DNA of 64,000 nucleotides from positions 33,087,773 through 33,151,772 of the forward strand of contig OZ037766.1 of NCBI GenBank assembly GCA_964035545.1, given 5' to 3'. Under the pieces are notes generated by a model. The model was not told where the DNA came from, did not search any database, and worked only from the letters and a program-made list of their open reading frames with translations. The stretch comes from Bugula neritina. Lineage: Eukaryota > Bryozoa > Gymnolaemata > Cheilostomatida > Bugulidae. Shown piece after piece: positions 39,865-49,245 of this stretch (positions are counted from its first letter, which is position 1; each line of letters begins with the position of its first letter). The position numbers and the translations under genes are program-made.

Positions 39865-40740
39865 CCATATATTTATAGTTAATTTGAAAGCTTACGTTGT
39901 GGATGTTGACTGCTGCAGAAACTGAATACTATTTTCAAAATTTAAAAGGAAAACAAATTCTTGATGCAGAAGTGGCAGAATATGTAATACAATTTTTTTC
40001 AAATTGAAAGTAAGAAATGGGGTCATTTCAGCATTCATAAGCTGCACATAATAGCTTATGTGTATATTTATACGGTGTGGACTTGCTATTACTGCGAGCA
40101 ACAATATTACCAGCATGGGTGGTTGATTTAACCTCTTAGTAGTTCCCATGGCTTACATACAATAAAATTCTAGTTTAATAGAATATTTACTATTGTAAAG
40201 TACAAAACAAATGACCAGAATATTTCATTTGTTAAACAGAAATTTTGTAATACTACTGTGGATTGGCTACTGTACATTAGCTAGATGTAGGCGGAGTTTA
40301 CACTACCCAGCCATCCAGATGCATATACTAAAGGGCCATTCAAAAACCAGCCAATCGAAGTCATGTACCAAATTCACAGATGTTTACTGCAAGCTTCCAA
40401 TGCTAAACAATAACCCATTCAAGCTGCAACAACAAATAACTACTAAGCTGGCAGTTATGTAATAATTGGCCTTAAGTTGCAAAAGTGTACCAGGTCATTT
40501 TTCTAGACATGCAATTTTTAATTGAGTTTTATGAACACTTAATTTAGACATTTTGAAAAATTATTTCAAGAGTCATCAATTTAAGATATGAAATTAAATA
40601 ATGCATGAAAAAAAAGTTGCACAACTAGCTTTTAGAAGCATGCATTTTGCAATTGAACTTGCAGAATTTTATATCAGTTACAATGGTAAGACATTGACCT
40701 GGTACACTTCGCTGATTGGCTGAGTTTTACATGGTCTATT
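39865..40740. repeat. Right arm of the ~880-bp inverted repeat
   Basis: Inverted partner of 37249-38133. The arms plus spacer (37249-40740, 3.5 kb) form a foldback element nested in the 7.2-kb transposon. I could not see a clear target duplication at its outer ends. Confidence 0.9.
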
Positions 40741-42519
40741 GAAATGACCCAAATGTAGGGTTCAACTTCATCCTAGCTTCCTATAAAGGTTTGTGATCAT
40801 CATTAGTGCGCATGTGAACGAATAATGTTGTTAGGTGAACAACTGCCAATTGTTCCATAATTCTTATGTAAATAAAATTTTGCTTGAACATATGTAGTTG
40901 CAGCATTGATCTCACTTTCTGCTCCTATCAACTACTGTTTAGCTTCATTCAGACCTAGGGATGATGATTACGTAATACTTGTGAAAAGTAGCTTTGACTT
41001 AACAACTAAGTGGTTTCAGAGCTACTACAAAATATTTTTCAGCTTACACTAATCAGATTAATTTTCAATTTCATTAAAATAAGTGCAGGTCTAACAACTA
41101 TTAGAGGTGTGGTGCAGGCTATACCGACAATAAAAGGCTCTTTGAACAACTTTAGTGCAAGCGCTGCACTAATATTTCTCTCTGTGTACAATATGTTATT
41201 CAATGTTCTTTAGCTATTAGTTCCTATATATATAAGTCACTTATGTATACAAGATGGCTATGTGTATATTATATGATGTAATGTATACAACATGGTTGTG
41301 TGTGTATACAATATGATGTAATGTATACAAGATGGCTGTGTATATATTATATGATGTAATGTAATTTGATATGAGAATAAAGTTTCTGATAGATCAAATG
41401 ATAGGATAAATATCTGCATTAAACCAGTTTAAACAGGATTCATGTCATGTGACAGACAGAGCCTGTGTTCTATCATCTTATTAAAGACAGGCATAGCCTG
41501 TGTTCTATTATCTTATTAAAGAAAAATACAATAGCAGCTGTAGGCATCATTTCTATGTCATTAGAACACAGTTTATATCTGTGACTCCCAAATGTTTATA
41601 GTTCAATGTTTTATGTATAAACTTTAATACTGTTTGTTTATTTTATTGAAACCTCAAATTTCAACTCTTAAATATTTAACAGAAAGATGTCATGCCAGAT
41701 GTTTCCCTGTTTACTGCAGTGTTGATTTGACACAGTTTGCTTTCCAGCTCCCTTTACCATTCCAAAGTATATCAATATTATGTAACTCTACTATCTGTCA
41801 TTGCCTGTGATTGTAGTATATTTAATTCAGTTTTAGTTTGTTATAGAAAGTGATACTTTGCTAAACCAATCAGATGTTGATATTTAACTTGTTAGTATTA
41901 TTAAGATATAAACTGACACAAAGAAGTAATTCAACAAGAAACTAGTGGAGTATTTTTATCAATGACATTCAGCAAAGATAAGTTAACCACATGGCAGTAT
42001 CATAAACACAAACCAAAGTTACTTTTTGACTCTTTATTGATTCTCATATCAAAAACAAGTTCTGTGAAAAGATACCAGTATTATATACTAAGTCATAATA
42101 TTCTACATATATAGTAAACAATACAATATTTTTACAATAGTATAATTTGTTGTTAAAGCTAATTAAGTATAAAAACAAGCCTTCAATTTGAGTTATTCAC
42201 ATCGTCTATTTTTTTCACATGCAGAGTAACTCACTTTAAATATTTACCAAGAATTGCAAAAAAAGAGAAATAAGGTGGGTTTGATGTAGTTAAGGTATGC
42301 ATTGTACTTTTGTTAGTATACATGCAGCTGCTAAAATAAACTCATATAATAGTAAAACATTTGGCAGAAAGCTTAGAGCTATTTATTAAATGATTTAGTT
42401 TGTTTTTCATTTTAATTTTTTGCTGCGTATGTCAGCCATGTTAAACTGATGTCTCAGTGAAAGTTAGTGACAAAAGTCATTGACAGAGTTGTAGACAGAG
42501 GTCATTGGCAGAGTTGTAT

Positions 42520-45500
42520 CTAGCTACAGAGGTCATTGGCAGAGTTGTATCTCAGTGTTTTATCAGCACATGTAGAGAACAGTAGAAAGTGTATTCTCTC
42601 TCCTCTCGCATTTGGTCTAGCTTTAACAGTCCTGGAAAATGTACACAGTAAATGCTATAGCAAGCTGTACTATATATAGAAACAGTGACAACTGAAATCT
42701 AATATTTACATTCTTGCAGCATTTTATTACCTTATTTTATAACTTAATTGTGTATTTTACTATGAAATTATTAGCTGTTCGACCAAACTATAGAGAAAAA
42801 CATTACCTGTGTAACTTCATAAAAGGACACTTTAGGAAACAGGCAACTCACCTATTTCTGGGTGCCTGAAACTTAACTTTTGAGTATTCTGTCTCGTGAC
42901 CAACCAGTCTCTCTCTCAGTTCATCTCTTAGTTCATCAGGAACTTCCTTAGTGACTACGGAGAAGGTCTTGTCAGTTGGCCAATAGACTGTCAGCTTATT
43001 ATTCTTACACCTATACCAAGTTTCTATCTCAGAAGACATGTTGCAGTCTAAACAAAATACAAAAATATTCTATTGTAAATAGCGATGACATTATTTTTGT
43101 TTATTTACAAACAATAATACAACAACAATAAAGTTACCGTGAGCACAGATTGTTTGAAGGTGTCTCTTTTGCTGAGATATGGAAGGTATCAGGGACTCTC
43201 TGTTGTATGCATTCTTTACAAGCTGACAAGAAACATCATATCTACTCACAAACATCAGTCTCCTTACTATCGGTGATTCTGTATGTAAATATAAATAAAG
43301 CATGAGATATAATATAATCTTCGTTTATATCATAAATAGCAAGCAGCTTTTACTAAATGGTGATTGACCTACCATACATGGCAGAATACAAACCCCAAGT
43401 ATATAACAGCCCGAACTTATATAATTGAAACTTATAATATGCTAATAAATATATTAACTTATATCACATGATTACTCAATTCTTCATCTTAGCAAAAGCT
43501 CTATAATTTTGACTTATTTTATTTGGCTTCTCCTCAGATATGTTTGTTGAATTGATCAAATAGTTAAAAACAATTCAGCTATGAAATTGAGAAAAATACA
43601 TTTTCATTTAAGTTTATTAAAATCATGACGTACTCAAAACATTGATGTCGTAGACAGAACACTGTATAAAGAACTTGTAACTTCCTTCAGAAAGATATGC
43701 TGTGGAGGAACATCCTGGTAAGATGTATGTAGTTGTACTCTGTCCTGGATCCAAGTATACAGTCACATTATGTGGCTGGCAGATACCCAAACCTGTATGT
43801 TGAAAAGAATTTCCTGACTATAATAAACTTACTTAGAAGTTGACATAGATAAATACTCATATATTGGTCTTTGGATAAACTTAATTAGTGGATACAGTGT
43901 GTTCTCGTGCAAATATTTACAATACAGTAGCTAAGTTCTAATGTGACATAATTTACAAAAATTTAGATGTAGCTTTGATTGATTTTGAAATGATTTAGTA
44001 TGTATTCTATGTATATTTAGTCTATGTATATGTTTTCTATGTACTCACCACTCAACTTGTAGATACTTCTCCCCATACCAACATACACATCCTCTCTTAC
44101 TTTCAGTATAGACCATGGTACATTTGGTAATTGAGAGCTGATTGTACAGGAAGTCTCTCCATCAAAACACACAGGACCTACTTGTTTACTATTTAAATCT
44201 AATAGTCTAAGCATTCTATTTTTATGATCAGCAACAAGATACATGTTGTACCCAACTCTTGTTATTCCCTTAGGCCATGAAAACCTGGATGTAATAAAAC
44301 TTCCATCAACATAACCAGGAGATACTGAACCTGCTAATTTAATGTTTGTAACAGATCCATCGTCACCCCAACTGACCTGAGATATGTAAAGGTTATTACT
44401 CACTAGTAACTTATTGTCAGCCCAAACTATATTCCTAGGGTCTCTGAAACCTGAGTTAATAACAGTACTCAGTTCTCCTGTGTGAAGGTCTACAGATCTC
44501 AATGCATGATTAATCTGATCAGTAACTAACAACCTGCCTGGGTTTTTAACATCTATCTCAATACCATAAGGCAAATCTAGTCTACCAGTACCTACTCCAC
44601 CCTCAACATACCCTGGTATACCACATGTCCCTGCTAAGGTACGTAAGCTGTTATCTACTCTGTTTAACATCTTAATACAATACTGGTTAGTAGCTACTAC
44701 AGCTACATGAGTTTTGTCCACTTGTTTGAACCCTGTAAAAGAACTTGTCTGAATAGTTGCTAGAGTTGTAGGAGTTGTCCCATCTGTAGTTTTAAGGTAT
44801 TTCCAGGAACTAAACATAATACTACCATCCTCTCTGTACAGGTCCAGCTCCATGTGGTAAATGGTCTTATCTGTGTTAAGGAATAGTTCTGGTTTGTTGA
44901 ATGAAACACTAAAAGTAATTTAAACTGGTTCAACCATTACGGAGTATAGGAATGTTTCATTTTTGACTAAAATTCATTTAAACAAAATGTAATATAATGT
45001 GTTTTTATTCAACATCACTCAATACCTCAAGTTGCAATAAATGTATTTTCTGCAATATATTCGACTCATTACGTTATAGAGTGTTTTATAAAAGAATTAC
45101 GGCCTTCTTCATCTAATTATGTTTTATGCTTTGCTTCATCTTCAGCCAAAAATGTTTTAACATCCAAATTGGCAAAAATATATATAATTTTGCTTTTATT
45201 GAAATTTGTATGCTACTGTCTAAATTGCTTTGCTTAGCGCATGTTTATATATTCAAGTGTTTAAAAATGTGTTACATTAAAACTGTAATTATATAGTAAA
45301 TTTAAGTCAATAAACTTGGGCTCAGGGAATGGGCTGTAGAAGAAACAGGGATGGAGGGAGGAGATGGGGAGAGAGAGAAAGTTGAATAATCACAGAGCAA
45401 ACAAAAAGTGACTCTACCTTGAGGTGTGACAATCCATCAGTTCAAAGAGTGCTACTAGAATCTACAATATAAAGTGATGTCATCTGATCACAAATAAATG

Positions 45501-45804
45501 TCTACTTCACTTTTGTACACAGCAAGATACTGCAGGAAGCAATTACTCCACTACTTTCTCAACAAAATATTTTATTATAATATTGTGTAACAATTATTTC
45601 TTCTAAATCTAATAACATACACTTAAAATAACCATAGCAGGTGTTTAATTATGTGATGTAATAATTAATTATAATAATCAGTTATAATAATTAGTTATAT
45701 ATACTATAAATAAATACTTACAATCAATCTAACGCTCTTTTGTAATAATATAGACACCATAAATAAATACTTACAACCAATCCAGAGTAAGATGCCATTC
45801 TCAT
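42520..45804 (-). CDS. Secreted NHL beta-propeller protein, copy F
   Basis: Complete seven-exon model on the minus strand: 45775-45804 (exon 1a, MRMASYSGLV), 45418-45461, 44049-44908, 43634-43792, 43138-43278, 42852-43047 and 42520-42631, about 513 residues. All junctions are GT-AG and in phase; the exon 4 donor is GTACGT. The C-terminus is full length. NHL variants include TSSFTG, VATNQY, CGIPG, RLDLPYG, DQIN, FRDPRN, DHKNRML, NVPWS and MGRS. It resembles copy E in several propeller segments (FSWPKGITR). Its only first exon is 1a, so it must use a promoter near the end of the phospholipase gene. Confidence 0.82.
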
Positions 45805-46398
45805 CTTCTGTTACTCTGTAGTCAACAAATATAAGAACTGTTTTACTTACTTCTGTGTGAAGCAGTTGAAGTTATATAAATCAGTATAGAATCTCACTGA
45901 CCCTTAGGGGAAAGGCAAGCTACTAGTACAACGTGTGAGTACTAAGTTTAACTGTCACTTCTTATATATGAGATCCAAATCAGAACCACATGCAATAGTA
46001 TTTACTATAGCTAGCCAAGTATATCTGTTTTCCTGTGCATTTACAAATACTTATATTTAATATTCAACAGGAATTGCCCTGCCAAATTCTTCAATAGCTT
46101 TTCAAATTAGAAAGAAATGTTACTAATACACAAAACTTCCATCTTTACTAATCTCATCACACAATGGCTATCCAACTCACAAGATATGTGGGGTAAACAA
46201 GGCACATGCAAGTATGTCTTTTAGCAGCTTCTGTTATTGTATGTGAGAAGTTTGTTGAGCTGTGAGGGGCAGACAACTTTAAATTAGAAATCTCACTTTA
46301 GAAATAATGTGTTTATTACAGGATTATATTATTTGTGTGTTGAACAACTGCAACAGAAGTACCAAAAGTAACAATATTTCTGTATCATTTATTATGAA

Positions 46399-46603
46399 AC
46401 TACATAATACAATGTAAACTACACAGTATATTGTATAGTGTGTATACATATTATTATATAACGTAGTGTAAACTACACATTATATTGTATAGTGTGTATA
46501 CATATTATTATATAACACAATGTAAACTACATAGTATATTGTATAGTGTGTATACATATTATTATATAACACAATGTAAACTACACAGTATATTGTATAG
46601 TGT
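46399..46603. repeat. 54-bp minisatellite, copy F, at the array breakpoint
   Basis: About four units. The last one breaks off at ...TATAGTG and is followed after three bases by the stop codon of the phospholipase gene. Confidence 0.9.
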
Positions 46604-46605
46604 CA

Positions 46606-48615
46606 TCATAGTTCTTCCTTTAACTCCTCTGTCTGTCTCTCTACACACTCACAAGCCTTAGACTGAGCTTTTCTAAACTTCTGACAGCCCAACAGGGTGG
46701 TTGTGTGATACAGCATGTCTGCTATTGTCTCACAGGCTATAAATAATAACATAACATAATATCATTATTATAACAAACATTATCATAAAAAAATGATAAT
46801 ATTATTACAATAAAATAATAATGTAGGAATAAAGCCAAAATGATTAACATAATATATAGATAGCATTGTTTGTATGTATTATATACTACAATAGATGAGA
46901 TACTAAACAGTTCAATACACTGTACCATAATACACTATATTACACTGTATTATAGTACTACAATACAGTACACCACACACTACTGTACTACCACAACACA
47001 CTATACACTATTTTAATAACACACCAAATATTTAAAAATAAACTTTTTAAAATATTCAAAATTGAATTATTTTGCTTAAGACTTCAAATATACCAGAAAA
47101 TATTTGTGCCAGGCACAAAAGATAGCAAATATTATATGAACCATTTGTCAATATTGTGTTAGGGAAGAAACAGTTTTATTATGAATAATATTTCTGTAGT
47201 TTTTAAGAGAATAAATATTTGGACAGCTATTAACGCTTGATTACATAACTACTACTGCTTTCCTGTTGCTAAAAAAAGTCAACTTATCTGATGAAAAAGT
47301 GTTGAATGTATAAGCAAGGTTAGTTAGTTTAGCTGTGTTTATATCCATGATATATATGAGAGTTGAGGCCGCACCTTCGAGTGACTCGTCTTGAAGAGGA
47401 GCCTCGTCCGAGTTGGCTGCATCAATACACGTGTTATGAGCACATTCCCGGACCTCCATGTCACACTCACTCTTGTTCTGTCTGCACTGTTCGTAGCAGT
47501 AGCCGTGCTGGTCACAACACTCTTTCATCAGAGGAATGTTCTCCAACTCTACCTGTGTGCATTCAACCATATCCAAACATATTCCACTGTTCATGAACAG
47601 TAGTCTAGCTGCTGCCCTAACATTATCTTTGTATATTCTATGCTTACTGACAAAATCTTAATTGAATATAGCTAACCATAGATGCTGTAACTCCATTTCT
47701 AAAAGAAACAATACCTAGATTTGCAAAAATGGATGTTGAAATAGTATGTGCATTACCTCAGCACCAAAGGTTCCACACCCAGAAGGTCTGTACTGGTAAC
47801 TAGACCTGTGAATCAGCTGCTCTCCTGGAAATATATTATGCTATGTATGCTATGTTATGTAACGTATTCTAAATTAAGGTAAGTATAATAGTAATTTTAT
47901 AATCTAAGGAAACCCATGCGTCTTGTCTTTTTCTCAAAACCAATTAAAGCTTATGCTAAATACTTTGCTAAGAAAATGATTTGTTAAAAACATATTAGCA
48001 ACAGAAATCAAGTAACTTATATGAACAAACAATTAATAATTGACAGCTTTTACCGGAGCTGATGGCACACATTGAGACAAACACGCCTCCTCCCTCTCCC
48101 TCCCCCTCCTCCCCTCCCCCTGCCTTTCCCATATGATAACTACAAGCTCGAGCAGACAACTCTCAAAATGAGTGAGAAAAAAATGATTAGCGACTTTTCA
48201 CTTCCTTGGTTTCTTATTCAGCACGCTTAGCAAGTTAGGTTAGTATATATTTATAAATTAGTAAACACTGTATATAGCTGCAAATAAATAGGACCCCCAG
48301 ATGATGCATAAATCAAATTGGAAAAATATTACAGCTAATTTATTCTACTGAAAGAGCTTATCAAACGAGACAAGGGCAAAATCTGATGTTTTCTGACTTG
48401 AGATATTAAAGTTTACCTTCTTTGCAGCTCAATGAACAGCCGTTCTCTCCTATTCCAAACATGTCTATCAGAGATTCTAAATTCTTAAACATTTCACCAA
48501 AATCTAGAGTGCTGAACTCCAGGGACGACTCAGCAACGCCCCAGCCACACTTCAGCAACACAATCAATGTTCCAGAAAAATAAAATAATTTTAAAAAATA
48601 AGCCACAAGCTTCAT
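46606..48615 (-). CDS. Group XII phospholipase A2-like secreted protein
   Basis: Complete four-exon gene on the minus strand: 48417-48615, 47757-47824, 47375-47552 and 46606-46736, all GT-AG with matching phase, 191 residues. Order of parts: a hydrophobic signal peptide (from MKLVAYFLKLFYFSG), a segment ending FGIGENGCSLSCKEG, a GCGTFGAE segment, the active-site region ECCDQHGYCYEQC, then CETIADMLYHTTTLLGC and a C-terminal CECVERQTEEL. This cysteine pattern and length match group XII secreted phospholipases A2. The active-site histidine is present, but the following residue, normally the calcium-binding Asp, is Gly. Catalysis is therefore doubtful; a lipid-binding role, as proposed for the inactive vertebrate group XIIB member, is possible. 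Identification firm, activity uncertain. Confidence 0.85.
48079..48124. repeat. Polypyrimidine tract
   Basis: A C/T-only stretch of CTCC and CCCT blocks in intron 1 of the phospholipase gene. Mirror-like symmetry suggests possible triplex formation; no evidence of function. Confidence 0.6.
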
Positions 48616-48897
48616 GATGTTGAATGGAGAAGAGTCTATTTAGTGGTGCAAACCCTGACACTTTAGGCAACTTGCGCGTGGCTGAGGGATAATAATTATG
48701 GACATTCCTCACATCTCCACAGCACAAGTAGTTATAGAATGTCGTGTCAGCCACCATAATTTAACTCATGACATTTCTATTTAAATTCTGAAATTTCTAT
48801 CTTTTTCATGACGTGGCTATTTTCATACTCTACCAGCATTTGTGTAATTCACAGTAATTTATATTATTATTAATACACAGAGGTTTTTGGCTACTTC

Positions 48898-49245
48898 CTT
48901 GCTATAATTGGTGTAGTTGCCCCCTTTAGTATAAGTGGTGTAGCTAACCCCTATAGTATAAGTGGTGTAGCTAACCCCTATAGTATAAGTGGTGTAGCTG
49001 CCCCCTATATAGTATAAGTGGTGTAGCTAACCCCCTATAGTATAAGTGGTGTATAGCTGCCCCCTATATAGTATAAGTGGTGTAGCTAACCCCCTATAGT
49101 ATAAGTGGTGTAGCTAAACCCCTTTAGTATAAATGGTGTAGCTAACCCCTATAGTATAAGTGGTGTAGCTAACCCCCTTAAGCTATAAGTAGTGTAGCTA
49201 ACCCCTTTTAATATAAGTAGTGTAATAGCTAACCCCCTTGCTCTG
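48898..49245. repeat. ~27-bp minisatellite upstream of the phospholipase gene
   Basis: About twelve variants of a unit containing ATAAGTGGTGTAGCTAACCC, starting about 285 bases upstream of the phospholipase ATG. Confidence 0.85.

Larger units (their letters stand above)
33966..41186. mobile_element. 7.2-kb DNA transposon with 20-bp terminal inverted repeats
   Basis: Both ends carry the inverted repeat CACAGAGAGAAATATTAGTG. Comparison with the empty site in copies A and D (GACAGCTACAATATG) shows a duplicated TA at the target (33964-33965 and 41187-41188); TAC is possible if the ends are counted asymmetrically. A TA duplication fits Tc1/mariner-like or related cut-and-paste elements and does not fit hAT (8 bp). 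Without the nested foldback element it would be about 3.7 kb. No intact transposase is present. It contains a 24-base degenerate repeat (34155-34390), tRNA-related sequences, a possible first exon at 36096-36210 and a weak transposase-like fragment near 35447. Confidence 0.8.
28985..42480. repeat. Tandem segmental duplication, copy E (split by a transposon)
   Basis: Fifth unit. Without the 7.2-kb insertion at 33966-41186 it would be about 6.3 kb. The insertion lies in the upstream spacer, not in the gene. The rest of the spacer (32721-33965 and 41187-42480) matches the other copies; 41241-41362 has three 36-38 base repeats. Confidence 0.85.
42480..46605. repeat. Tandem segmental duplication, copy F (truncated)
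   Basis: Last unit, about 4.1 kb. It contains the whole gene but stops within the 54-bp minisatellite, so the exon 1b region and the upstream spacer are missing. It keeps the exon 1a segment (45775-46390), shared with copy A only, and also carries the TAACGCTCTTTT junction sequence typical of B-E next to a second copy of the exon 1a donor. It is thus a recombinant of both types. Confidence 0.85.

Noticed and set aside
37527-40462. Two pairs of open frames in the inverted arms
   Set aside because: Each occurs twice only because of the inverted duplication; they resemble no protein and have no splice support.
33966-41186. hAT assignment of the 7.2-kb element
   Set aside because: CAGAG-like ends and an RSFSALK-like motif suggest it, but the empty-site comparison shows a 2-bp (at most 3-bp) duplication, not 8 bp.
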